Part shown: in pieces, positions 16,983 to 27,100 of the stretch
Numbering within the stretch: position 1 is the first letter of the stretch
Layout: the number at the start of each line of letters is the position of its first letter
Source of the DNA: Bacteroidia bacterium
GTDB lineage: Bacteria; Bacteroidota; Bacteroidia; Bacteroidales; Azobacteroidaceae
Length of the DNA stretch: 42,392 bases
Direction: 5' to 3'
Assembly: GCA_025996865.1 (NCBI GenBank)
Contig: BNTV01000031.1
Coordinates: forward strand, 1-42,392
Program-made: the position numbers and the translations under genes
The notes under the pieces: generated by a model
What the model saw: only the letters and a program-made list of their open reading frames with translations
Database searches by the model: none
Told to the model about the DNA's origin: nothing

Positions 16983-18734
16983 TTATAAGATTAATTTTGT
17001 TGTTTGTATATTTTTATCTGCTATGACGGCTTTGATAATTAGAAAACGACCGCGATTGGAAGCGATGTCCAACGAGATGTGGTTGGTATTGCAAGTTTTT
17101 GTTGCAATCAGTTGTCCGGTCAAATTATAGACAAAAACCGTGTCTATGACCTCTTCTGCGGTTACTGTCAATTGATTACCGGCAACTTGACAAGTTACTG
17201 TCAATACCTGATTTCGGGGGATTGGAACAGGAGCAATCGAAGTTAATGCGCCGGTATTCTGACTGTGGGTAATCGTTTCCACCAAACTGTTCAAATACAC
17301 TTCCAGATAGGTATATCCTTCTTCGTTGATGTCGGTGGCGGTTTTACCCGGATAATGATTTTCCAACCATCCGGATGGAATGCCGTTGAGGGTATAATCG
17401 GGCACGGTTCCCGATGCTAATGAGGGCCACGGTGACCAATCATCGCCCGCTTTTGCCGGTTTCGTATCCAAAGCGGAATCGATGATGCCGGGCTTAGTGG
17501 TTGAAGTACCTTTGAAAGTCGTGGTTCCTGTGCGAACTTCCTGAATGATTCGGCTGTCGTAGGAATCACGGGATAGAGAAGCGCCCACATAATCCAAAAC
17601 CTTAGTATAGGCAGTATGGGCATCATGAGTAGTGATACGGCTGTTCACTTTTTGGTTATTGTTTAATGCGTATATTTGGAACGCTTCGTTCATTTTCATG
17701 GCTGCTTTATCGGTAGCCGATACGGTTCCGTAACTTGAATGAAATTGATTGTAAACGCCATACGTCCAGTTATCGTTGGTCGCGTTTTGGCAATTTTTTT
17801 CGTTTTTACCGTCATCTACCACATTCCCATCCACATAGAGTTGTCCCCAAACATTATAACGGATACTTCCTTCGGTTTTGTCTTTATCGAAACTCAAGAT
17901 ACGTCCGCGAGCAACGCCCGTAGCAGAACCGGGACCAGGTTTATAGAAATTGTTGATGACGTTGATGTTCATTCCTTCGCCCCCGTAGGTATTTCCATGA
18001 TTGTAATTGACGTTGTTGCGGAAATCGGTGGTTTCGATATGCGGTAGGATATTTTGCCCGGGACCGAAACGCGGACAGCGACTATCGTGATGCGCCATCA
18101 GATTGTGGTGAAAAGTGGCGTTGGTTCCACCCCAAATGCCGCCGTAACCGTGCGAACCCTTACTGTGCACAGATGCACGCAGACTTTCGGATACAAGACA
18201 CCATTGCATCGTAAAATAATCGCAGTTGTAGAATGAGGCACATTCGTCAACGCTCCAACAGACGGAGCAATGATCAACGATTACATTGGAAAAAAACCGT
18301 CCTCCCAGAGCATCGGCGCCATCATCTCCGTTTTCTTCGCCCATCCGGAAACGCAAGTAGCGGAGGATCACATTATTGGCAGAAACTGTGACAGGGTAGT
18401 TGGCGATGCAAACGCCTTCGCCCGGAGCGGTTTGACCAGCAATGGTGACATCACCGTTTTTAATACTGAGCGCCGATTTTAAAAAAATGGTTCCGCTCAC
18501 TTTGAAAATAATGGTACGCGCTCCCGAACGTCCCAGACACCAGCGGAATGAACCCTCTCGCGTAGTTGTATTTCCGGTATTCGTGTCTTCTAACGTATTA
18601 ACAAAATACACAACTCCACTTCGTCCGCCGGTGGTGTACATGCCGCCACCTTCCGCTCCCGGAAATGCCGGTGTTTGAGCGTTCAGATTAGTGAGCCATG
18701 CGATGCATAAGATAATAATTCCAATTTTTTTCAT
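16983..18734 (-). CDS. Pectate lyase, polysaccharide lyase family 1-like, with C-terminal sorting domain
   Basis: This 583-residue protein has a signal peptide (residues 1-19, ending LNAQ). The catalytic parallel beta-helix begins with the PL1-type AFPGAEGGGMYTTGGRSG. Further signatures are FKVSGTIFL, TIAGQTAPGEGV, ILRYLRFRMG, NVIVDHCSVCWSVDE and HNLMAHHDSRCPRFG, as expected for the pectate lyase superfamily. Residues ~505-583 form a separate C-terminal domain (VFVYNLTGQLIATK..., ending TTKLIL) that looks like a type IX secretion sorting (type A) domain. Pectate lyases cut de-esterified homogalacturonan by beta-elimination, giving unsaturated oligomers. The gene lies 4 bases after the GH28 gene and 28 bases before the CE8 gene, all in one operon. 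Confidence 0.92.
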   Translation of the reverse strand: MKKIGIIILCIAWLTNLNAQTPAFPGAEGGGMYTTGGRSGVVYFVNTLEDTNTGNTTTREGSFRWCLGRSGARTIIFKVSGTIFLKSALSIKNGDVTIAGQTAPGEGVCIANYPVTVSANNVILRYLRFRMGEENGDDGADALGGRFFSNVIVDHCSVCWSVDECASFYNCDYFTMQWCLVSESLRASVHSKGSHGYGGIWGGTNATFHHNLMAHHDSRCPRFGPGQNILPHIETTDFRNNVNYNHGNTYGGEGMNINVINNFYKPGPGSATGVARGRILSFDKDKTEGSIRYNVWGQLYVDGNVVDDGKNEKNCQNATNDNWTYGVYNQFHSSYGTVSATDKAAMKMNEAFQIYALNNNQKVNSRITTHDAHTAYTKVLDYVGASLSRDSYDSRIIQEVRTGTTTFKGTSTTKPGIIDSALDTKPAKAGDDWSPWPSLASGTVPDYTLNGIPSGWLENHYPGKTATDINEEGYTYLEVYLNSLVETITHSQNTGALTSIAPVPIPRNQVLTVTCQVAGNQLTVTAEEVIDTVFVYNLTGQLIATKTCNTNHISLDIASNRGRFLIIKAVIADKNIQTTKLIL

Positions 18735-18738
18735 GTGA

Positions 18739-20403
18739 TTAATTTGTTTTTTTTGATAATTCCTTATTTCCCTGGTAACCAGGAATCCGGATGTTCTTTG
18801 TTTTATTTCCCGAAATGCTGACTACTTCTCTCTGAGTTTCCGGATATTCCGGATTTTCGACTGTCATGTTTTGTACGTTATTGAGAATAAATACCGGTCC
18901 TTTCTCCGGAAGTATTTTAATGTTTTTGAAGAATAAATCTTCCGATTCGGAAATTTCAGCGCCGGTTACCGATGAGATAATCACATCTTCCACCCGGATA
19001 TTGCTGATATTCATTTCCGGCAATCCGTTGAAGAACATGGCTCGGCGGACTTTTCTGGCGGATAGATTTTTCACGAAGATGTTTCTAAAAACAGGGGTGG
19101 TTTCGTCCAGCGGCGGCGTCAGTTTCGAATCGCCGGGTTTACCGCCGTAATAGAGATCGAACAAGACAGGCTCCGTAGCAATATTGAACATATAGATATG
19201 GTTAATATAGATGTCTTCAACCACTCCGCCGCGTCCTCGTCCGGCTTTGAAACGGAGTCCGACATCCGTTCCCAGAAATTGGCAATTGGATACGGAAATA
19301 TTCCGGACTCCGCCGGACATTTCGCTGCCTATCACAAATCCGCCATGACCTTGAAACACAGTACAGTTATCGACAATTACGTTCACCGTCGGGCGACCGC
19401 GTTTGCGTCCTTCTTCGTCCTTGCCCGACTTGATACAAATACCGTCGTCGCCTACGTCGAACGTACTGTTTACAATAATGGCATTTACGCAAGATTCCAA
19501 GTCCAACCCATCGCCGTTTTGCGCATAAGCCGGATTGCGGACGGTGATATGATCAATAATCACGTTTTCACACATCAAAGGATGTATGTTCCAACTGGGT
19601 GAGTTTTCAAATATAACGCCTTCGAGCCATACGTTTTTACATTCGATGAAATTAACCATCACCGGTCGCAGGTAATCCTTGAACGATAGCCAATCGGCAT
19701 CCGTGAAATCTTTTTGAGGCGTATTCGCGTTCCTATTTTCACCCAACAGGGATTTTTCGGAAGGAAACCAGTAATTGGGATCTTTCAATACGCCACCCGA
19801 TTTTACTACTTGATTCCATTGAGGCTCGGATATTTTGGCTCTTTTCAAAGGTCTCCAAGCTTCGCCCGATCCATTGATGGCTCCTTCGCCTGTGATAGCG
19901 ATGTTTTCTAATTGATAACCGCTGATAGGGGACTGGCACCGCTTGGTATTTTGTCCTTCATACACGGTGCTGACCAATGGATAAAGATCAAAATCGGAAG
20001 AAAAAAGAATCAATGCTCCTTTTTCGAGATGCAGGTTGACGTTCGACCGGAAAACAAGGGGTCCGGTAAACCAAATTCCTGCCGGAACGACCAAGGTTCC
20101 TCCTCCTTGGGCAGCCAAAGCGTCAAAGGCTTTTTCAAAGGCAGCGCTATTGAGATGAATGCCATCCGGGATGCCACCGAAATCTTTCAAATTGACAGAA
20201 TGATCCGGAAACGCCGGATGCTTCACCTGCGGCATATCGAAAGGCAAATTTTGGTAAAGATAAACGTATGGGTAAATTTCTTTGACCGGAGCGTTTATAG
20301 AAGTAGGAGTATCGTACCGGAGTTTCAGGGAATTGTCTTGAGCGTAAAGCATTCCTGTAATCCATAGCAACAGACTGATAATCCCTGTTTGTTTTTTGTT
20401 CAT
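18739..20403 (-). CDS. Polygalacturonase-like glycoside hydrolase, family GH28
   Basis: This 554-residue protein has a signal peptide (residues 1-22, ending LYAQ) and a GH28 beta-helix. The opening NLKDFGGIPDG is the usual start. The four catalytic motifs are present: NGDGLDLES (~296), VGDDGICIKSG (~318, catalytic Asp pair), GHGGFVIGSEMSGG (~350) and RFKAGRGRG (~382). GH28 enzymes hydrolyse galacturonic acid linkages in homogalacturonan or rhamnogalacturonan; the subtype cannot be told from sequence alone. Long loops and the GLDLES variant fit exo-acting or bacterial GH28 enzymes. The protein has no sorting-type C-terminal domain, so it is probably periplasmic, unlike the neighbouring PL1. 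Confidence 0.93.
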   Translation of the reverse strand: MNKKQTGIISLLLWITGMLYAQDNSLKLRYDTPTSINAPVKEIYPYVYLYQNLPFDMPQVKHPAFPDHSVNLKDFGGIPDGIHLNSAAFEKAFDALAAQGGGTLVVPAGIWFTGPLVFRSNVNLHLEKGALILFSSDFDLYPLVSTVYEGQNTKRCQSPISGYQLENIAITGEGAINGSGEAWRPLKRAKISEPQWNQVVKSGGVLKDPNYWFPSEKSLLGENRNANTPQKDFTDADWLSFKDYLRPVMVNFIECKNVWLEGVIFENSPSWNIHPLMCENVIIDHITVRNPAYAQNGDGLDLESCVNAIIVNSTFDVGDDGICIKSGKDEEGRKRGRPTVNVIVDNCTVFQGHGGFVIGSEMSGGVRNISVSNCQFLGTDVGLRFKAGRGRGGVVEDIYINHIYMFNIATEPVLFDLYYGGKPGDSKLTPPLDETTPVFRNIFVKNLSARKVRRAMFFNGLPEMNISNIRVEDVIISSVTGAEISESEDLFFKNIKILPEKGPVFILNNVQNMTVENPEYPETQREVVSISGNKTKNIRIPGYQGNKELSKKTN

Positions 20404-20438
20404 TTTCTTTTCTATTTTGTTAAATCAAAAGGTTGTTT

Positions 20439-22067
20439 TTATTGAAACCAACGTGGGTCTCCCGCTATGTTCTGCCCGGAAAATCCTGCTCCCGGTTTGA
20501 TGGAAAAATTACGTTTCCCGCTTACGCCGTCCGGATCGACAAACAGGTCGTAGGCTGTACCCTTGTATTCGGTGATATCTGTAAATTTCCGGCTGCCGAC
20601 TTTAGCAAACATTTCGCCGGTCATGTAAGAACCGCCAAAATTCAAGGTTAGTCCTGTGTAGTTACTGTAAGTTGCCATCAGACCCGAAACGTCCTTGTTG
20701 CTGCCCGACATGATAATGTTTTCAATCTTAAACTCGGTAGGAAGTCCCGCATTATTATCGAAACGCAAATAACAAGAGATATTGACGTCTTTGTTGTAGA
20801 ACGTACAATTGCCGATGATAAACGAATTGGCTTTCGTACGCATATCCAATAGTTGTTGCATATCGATCAGGGTGGTGTTTTTCATGATTACATCTCCAAG
20901 CGTAACGTTCGAGCCGGCAATATTAAAAATACCATAACCGGCCACGTTATAGATAATGCAATTGTCAATCGTAATATTTTTCACCTGCATGCTGTTGTTT
21001 CGGATGTAAACGATTCCTCGCATTGTGGACAGCTTACAGCCCGTAAACGAAACTTCTTCGATGGCTAAAGACGCATCAAGAAAATTTTGACCGATATCAC
21101 CTGTTATATCTACGTTTTCAAACGCAAACAAATCCATAGCAGACGTAAGGGTTACTTGCTGTAGATTGAGAGCCGGTTTTTCGTCCGCTTCCGGAGCGGA
21201 AAATACCAAGGAATTAACGCCTGCCGGTATTTTTAATCTTCCGATATCGTAGGTTTCGCCCGGCGTGAATTCCATGGTAATGTTCGGATAACCGGAAGAA
21301 ACCAGATTCGTTAATACCTGAGCGATGTCTTCACCGGGAGTTAATTTGTAGGCTTGACTACCGGCCATACCGGCTGTTTTGAACAAAAAGACGCCTCTTA
21401 TCCGGCCGTTTTGATAGATTTCCGCCCGGTAACGGGTGCCGAGTTTCATGCCGTCCACTCGTTTTGTGCCGGTAGCTATTTCGGTGTTTGTCAGCTTGGT
21501 GTCAGTCAAAATACTTCCGATACCTTCTTCGATAACGTCTAAATCGCTCACTTCACTGTTTTCCGGCCAGTAAAATTCCGCCCAATCATACGAAACAGTC
21601 ATAGTGGTAAAGAGCTGTTCCTGTGTTGTTTTGAAACTGACTTCAACATAATTCGAAGCCCGGCCGTTTTTATCCATCCCTTTCATGCGCACCGAATAAT
21701 TCGTACTGCCGTTCAGGTTTTCAAAGATCGTCAAGTATTCTATTCGCGCTAAAGTATTGGAAGAGGCATATTCCGTAAGCGTGTCAGCCAGTATTTCCAC
21801 TGTTTTTGCGATGGCGTTTTCATCGAATACGGCGTTTTCGCAAAATTCAAAAATATAGCGATTCGCTTCAATAATTTTGGAATAGGCAATATCCACACTG
21901 GTCGAACGGATGAGTACCGTTCTGAAGCTAAGCGGTTTGAATAATCGGTCGTGCGACATATCGACTCCCCAATCATTGGAGGTGTCTTCGCAGGCTTGGA
22001 AACTCGCGAGGAACAATATTCCAACAATACATCCTGATAGATATTTGAATAAATGATTTGTGTTCAT
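20439..22067 (-). CDS. Surface glycan-binding lipoprotein candidate (DUF4957/DUF5123-like)
   Basis: This 542-residue lipoprotein has a signal peptide with the lipidated Cys near residue 26 (ASFQAC). Residues ~40-230 look like two fibronectin-type beta-sandwiches. The first has NLNGSTNYSVRMKGMDKNG and the second GTRYRAEIYQNGRIRG. Residues ~240-542 form a beta-helix-like domain with ITIDNCIIYN and NCTFYNKDVN repeats, ending IAGDPRWFQ as in DUF5123-type domains. Lipoproteins at this position, just after susD in pectin loci, act like SusE/SusF surface glycan-binding proteins; that function is inferred. No catalytic residues of PL or GH28 enzymes are seen, so binding is more likely than cleavage. 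It sits 18 bases behind susD and 35 before GH28. Confidence 0.8.
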   Translation of the reverse strand: MNTNHLFKYLSGCIVGILFLASFQACEDTSNDWGVDMSHDRLFKPLSFRTVLIRSTSVDIAYSKIIEANRYIFEFCENAVFDENAIAKTVEILADTLTEYASSNTLARIEYLTIFENLNGSTNYSVRMKGMDKNGRASNYVEVSFKTTQEQLFTTMTVSYDWAEFYWPENSEVSDLDVIEEGIGSILTDTKLTNTEIATGTKRVDGMKLGTRYRAEIYQNGRIRGVFLFKTAGMAGSQAYKLTPGEDIAQVLTNLVSSGYPNITMEFTPGETYDIGRLKIPAGVNSLVFSAPEADEKPALNLQQVTLTSAMDLFAFENVDITGDIGQNFLDASLAIEEVSFTGCKLSTMRGIVYIRNNSMQVKNITIDNCIIYNVAGYGIFNIAGSNVTLGDVIMKNTTLIDMQQLLDMRTKANSFIIGNCTFYNKDVNISCYLRFDNNAGLPTEFKIENIIMSGSNKDVSGLMATYSNYTGLTLNFGGSYMTGEMFAKVGSRKFTDITEYKGTAYDLFVDPDGVSGKRNFSIKPGAGFSGQNIAGDPRWFQ

Positions 22068-22085
22068 GATTGTTGATTTTTTAAA

Positions 22086-24116
22086 TTAATAACCATACAG
22101 ATTTGTCAGATGTCCATGCGAATCCGTTATGTTTTTATAATAAATGGGGAAAGGATGGCGATAGTTGCAGACACTATTTCCCAATTTGCCAAAGGTTTCC
22201 GTCAGGCGTTTTTGTACAGATTCCGCACTATCTAATTGTTGAACCAAGGCGCTGTAATCGTAGGAAGCATTCAATCCGGTGCTGGAAGCCAGAATACGGC
22301 TTATCCATGTAGCCATGTTGGATCCTCTGACTGCGCCTCCGTTCAACCAGTTGGCCGAGCCTGTATAGCTGGCATCCGGAGCGCCTGCATAACGAGTATA
22401 ATAAGTAATTGAACTTCGATCAATGAATACATTTCCGGGAAGATATTTGAAATAAACCACATCCGGAAAATCTTCGCCTTGATATATCTTGTCGAAAATG
22501 CGAATTTGGCCTTTGCCATTCAACATTTTACATAAGGCTTCTTTTTCTTGTTCGATTTTTTTGCTTAGCAATCCCCAGCGTATCAAGTCATATTTTCGTA
22601 AGGCTTCACCGCCAAATTCCCAAGCTCGTTCGTTGACAATTGCTTCGAATAAATTGGAATCATATTGGGTGATTTTGGAGTTTCCGGCTCCAAAGGCCCG
22701 TTCGCGTACCTTTTCCAAAGCTACGCGGGCGCTGATACCGGCGGTTTCATTGATTTTGTCTGCACCCTGCAACTCGTTTTGCGCTTCGGCAAACATTAAT
22801 AAAATGTCCGGATAGCGCATGACTATCCAGTTGATACCTGTTCCGATCCGGTTTTCAGCATTCCGGTAAAGGGTTACGTATTCGTCGGTCATCCAATAGA
22901 CGCTCCATTTCACAAAGTTCCAGGAAGCAGTCGGATCGCTACCGAACGTTTCGTTGTCGTTAGCCGAATAACCGATAGTTGATACGGTTACATCCCTGCG
23001 CTGGTCCTGAGGGTCGAAGGAATAGAAGAAATAAGCGGAACTTTTTACGTTGCCGCCGCCTGTACCGCGACCTCCGTATTGTTTGGAATTAGCTGCCAGA
23101 CTCCGTCCAATCAACGAACCTATATCCCCGGAATTTCCTACGCCAAAGGCGATTTCGAATAAACTTTCGTTCGACGGGCTGAATCGTAACCCATTGATTG
23201 CTTTCCAATATTCTTCATAAACCGGTGTCAAGTGATGCGGATTAGCTGAATTTCCAATAATCTCGGCGCATTGTTGAGCGGCTATGTCGTAATAATGTTT
23301 CCAGTTTTTGGTTCTTCCGACATAGTAACCATTCATTTCCGAGATTTCCGGATTTTTTTCATGATCCATGTTCGGGAATAAGTTACCTGACCGGATAGCC
23401 CATCCACCGGCAAATAAAGCGATTCGCGCGGTTAAGCCTTTGATAAACGCCTTGTTGATTCGTTCGGGCGTCGAATAAGAGATACTGCCGACGGAACCAC
23501 CTTGGTAAGGTACGTAATTCTGCGCTTCGAGTAAATCTTCGATAATGTATTTATAGATAGTATCTTGTTCCACCCTGCCGATATATACATTGCTGAGATC
23601 GGTTTGGGAAGATTGAGGATCGAAAGGCACATCGCCGAAAATTTTGACCAATTCGAAATAAGCCAACGCCCGTGCGGTTAAGGCTTCCCCAAAATAGGCT
23701 TTCATGGTTAGACTGTCGGCAGTTTCCAATAGCGGTGAATTGCGGATGCCTTCTACAGCGATAGAAGCCAATTGAGCCAAGCGATACAAAGCGTTCCAGT
23801 TATTGCCGGAATTCATGTCGGAGGCGTAATAATGACATTCACCGTCGCGCAGGGGGTCGTTCGGTGTATCTGTTGCCATACTGGAATGTTCGATATCCGA
23901 ATTTTTAGGCCAGTTGGTCGTTATTTTCTGTCCGTAAATATAAGTATCCGTCATCTGTGCATAAAGGCCGTTGATTGCCGTTTCTGTGTAGGGTAGCGTA
24001 GAAAAAACATAAGCGGTAGCGTGAACAGACCGGGAACTTGTATCGAGAAACTCGTCGGCGCACGAAAATAACAGTGCAAAGAACGGTATTGTAAGAAAAT
24101 ATTTTAAGTTTTTCAT
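22086..24116 (-). CDS. SusD/RagB-like lipoprotein of the pectin locus
   Basis: This 676-residue protein has a short lipoprotein signal peptide with lipobox LFSC (Cys 19). N-terminal TPR-like helices include SIAVEGIRNS and GEALTARALAYFELVKIFGDVP. The C-terminal half has the usual YPDILLMFAEAQNEL and INERAWEFGGEALRKYDLIRWG-type segment. It would sit on the cell surface as the hinged lid on the SusC barrel and bind pectic oligosaccharides. It is 13 bases after its susC, in the same operon. At 676 residues it is longer than most SusD proteins (about 520-600), suggesting large extra loops. Confidence 0.95.
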   Translation of the reverse strand: MKNLKYFLTIPFFALLFSCADEFLDTSSRSVHATAYVFSTLPYTETAINGLYAQMTDTYIYGQKITTNWPKNSDIEHSSMATDTPNDPLRDGECHYYASDMNSGNNWNALYRLAQLASIAVEGIRNSPLLETADSLTMKAYFGEALTARALAYFELVKIFGDVPFDPQSSQTDLSNVYIGRVEQDTIYKYIIEDLLEAQNYVPYQGGSVGSISYSTPERINKAFIKGLTARIALFAGGWAIRSGNLFPNMDHEKNPEISEMNGYYVGRTKNWKHYYDIAAQQCAEIIGNSANPHHLTPVYEEYWKAINGLRFSPSNESLFEIAFGVGNSGDIGSLIGRSLAANSKQYGGRGTGGGNVKSSAYFFYSFDPQDQRRDVTVSTIGYSANDNETFGSDPTASWNFVKWSVYWMTDEYVTLYRNAENRIGTGINWIVMRYPDILLMFAEAQNELQGADKINETAGISARVALEKVRERAFGAGNSKITQYDSNLFEAIVNERAWEFGGEALRKYDLIRWGLLSKKIEQEKEALCKMLNGKGQIRIFDKIYQGEDFPDVVYFKYLPGNVFIDRSSITYYTRYAGAPDASYTGSANWLNGGAVRGSNMATWISRILASSTGLNASYDYSALVQQLDSAESVQKRLTETFGKLGNSVCNYRHPFPIYYKNITDSHGHLTNLYGY

Positions 24117-24129
24117 TTTTTGTTTGATT

Positions 24130-27100
24130 TTAGAAAGTTACACTTACTCCCATCACATACGAATGGGATTTAGGATAAGCCGAATTATCGATGCCCGGCG
24201 TTAATGGCGATGAACTGCGTGTACTGACTTCCGGATCTTGTCCGGTATAGTTTGTCCAACAATATAGGTTGTAAGCCGTTAGATAGAGGCGGATGTTCTG
24301 AATTAATGCTTTCCGGATCCATTGCCGGGGCAGGGTATATCCCAGCGTCAAGTTACTGAGGCGGAGGAAAGAACCATCTTCAATAGCCCACGAATGGAGG
24401 TAAGTGGTACTGAATATCGGATGCCAAATCGTTTTACCGGTATTCAGCGCCCGGAACTTTTCGGGGTCGGCATAGCTTCCATACATAATATTTTGTCCGG
24501 TTTCCGGGTCGAGAGTTGTCCAACGATTAGCGAGCGACATTTCCGCGCTCAGGTTTTGATTTCGCTTCGAACCGGCGTAAGTGGTATTGTCTATCTTGTT
24601 GGCATTCAAAATTTGATTCCCATACGACCAATTGACGAAAGAGGAAACGTCGAAGCCTTTGTATTGGGCCGTCAAGCCGAAACCCCCGGTATGTTTGGGT
24701 TGGGCGTGGCCGATAATCTTACGGTCATTATCCGTTATTACGCCGTCACCATCCAAATCTTTGAGTTTTAACGCGCCGGGACCAAAGTAATTGCCGATTG
24801 AAATATACGAATTCATATCGGGCGCTTTATTTTTTCCATTTTCATCCTTTGCCAAGTCCCATTTTTTTCCAACATCGTCCCAAGTGAAATCGTTGAACGA
24901 ATAAATGCCATCGGTAACAAAACCCCACATCAAACCAACTTCCATACCTTCCTGAACATAGAAATCGACGTCGGAACCGGTAGTTCCGGCGCTGATGTAG
25001 GAAAAATTCCCGTCGGCGCTGGCATATTTCAATACCTTGTTTTTATTAAAAGCAATATTGAAATTGGCGGATAAAGTGAAATCGCGAGTTTCGATAATAT
25101 AAGCATTCAATGTCAATTCTACTCCTTTATTGCCGACTTTCCCAACGTTCTGGTATTGGCTGGTAAAACCTGAGTGGACAGGCATAGGTACACTCAATAT
25201 CAGGTTTTTAGTAACGTCGTTGTAAAAATCCAACGTTCCGCTCAACCGTTCTTTCCAAAAGCCGAAATCGAGACCGATATTGGAAGAAGTTTTAGATTCC
25301 CAAGTCAGATGTTCGTTATTCAGTGTACTGCTGGGTTGCAGCGAACTGGCCGGTTTCTCACCCGGATAATACATTTTGTTTTGGGAGGATACCGTGCTGT
25401 AAAGCAAGCGCCAGTTAGAAGAAACGCGGGCATTGCCGCCTTCGCCGTAACTTAAACGCAATTTCAGGTTGGATAACCAATCATTCGCGGAATCCATGAA
25501 CGATTCGTCCGACAAGCGCCAAGCAACTGCGCCGCCGGGGAAAAAGCCCCAGCGATTTTCTTTTGCAAATACATTTTTTCCATCGTAACGAGCATTGAGG
25601 GTAAAGAGATATTTTCCATCCAAAGTATAATTGACGCGACCAAAGTAAGAAAACGTCCTTGAAGGTTCGTATTCCGTCGTGTAGGTAGGCATTGGTTCGC
25701 CTTTATCCCAGTTCGCCAAAACGTCTTCGGCCGACATTTCCATGGGGAAAAATTTGGATTGTACCTGCATCCGTTTGGATTGCGAACTTTTCATTTCCTG
25801 TCCGGCCAATACATTCAGTTTGTGAATTTTATTGAATGTTTTACTGAACGTCAGCGTATTTTGCCAACTCCAGACATTGCCTTTATCGTCGATTCGCCGG
25901 GCAACTGGATATCCGCCGTTACTGCTCGATTCACCGGCGCCTTTGATCCAAACATTGTCCGTGTAATCCTGTTGAAACTCGTAAGAAGCTTGAGTGCGGA
26001 AAGTCAACCACTGGGTCGGTTTCCAACTTAATCCCGCGTTGTAATTGTTCCGGAATTGGTGTTGCTTCCTGTATTCATTGTATATATTGGTCATCGGGTT
26101 TTTCAGATTACCGATTGTTTCGACGGTGGCGCCGGCTTCATATAAATCCTCTTCCGTCAGGTCGGAAATTCCGCGGTTGGGCGCATATTTAATGGCTTCA
26201 CGCATCTTTTTTCCTCCGGATATACTGGCGCCGTCGATGGTCGTATTCGACATACGGATATTGAAATCAAAATCGATGTACTTATTCAAAGAAGAATTGA
26301 CGCGGAAATTCACATTATCCCGGCTAAAGTCGGAGGTATTCATAATGTAATTTTCGTCGTCATGGGTCAAACTCAGGAGGTAGGAAGTTTTTTCGCTACC
26401 GCCGGTAATGCTGATATTGTGATTCTGGTGTACGCCTGTGTTACCGAAAATTTCCTTTTGCCAGTTACTGCCTGCTTTCGCCCGGTAGATGTCAATATCT
26501 TCCCATAAACCATAAGTAGAGAAAAATCCGGCGCTCAGTGAAGCGCTGGCATCCAATTCGCGTTGCAAATAAACAAATTCGTAGGGTGAAAGAACTTCCG
26601 TTAGTCGATATACCTTGGATTGACCTATATACGAATTGACCGTAGCGCTGACCTTGCCGGCTTTTCCCTTTTTGGTAGTGATGATAACTACTCCATTGGC
26701 GCCTTCCGCTCCATAGATAGCTGTCGAAGCTGCATCTTTCAAGACATCAATGCTTTGAATATCCCGCGGTGAAATGTCCGAAATGGATTTGACGGGGAAA
26801 CCATCCACAATATATAAAGGGGAGGTATCTTGTGTAATGGATCCTGTTCCACGCACCCGTATTTGAATTTCCGCATCGGGCGAACCCTCGGTTTTGAGGA
26901 CGTTCACACCGGCCATTCGTCCGGTAATGGCTTCTGCTGATGAGGCTACAGGAGTATTCATCAATACTTTTTCATCGACTGAGGCAATGGCGCCGGTCAG
27001 TTCTTTCCGGGTGGAGGTACCATAACCGATCACCACTACTTCGTCCAAATCCGTTGAATTATTTTCCAATACGATGTTCAGATCGGAGCCTATAATGGAC

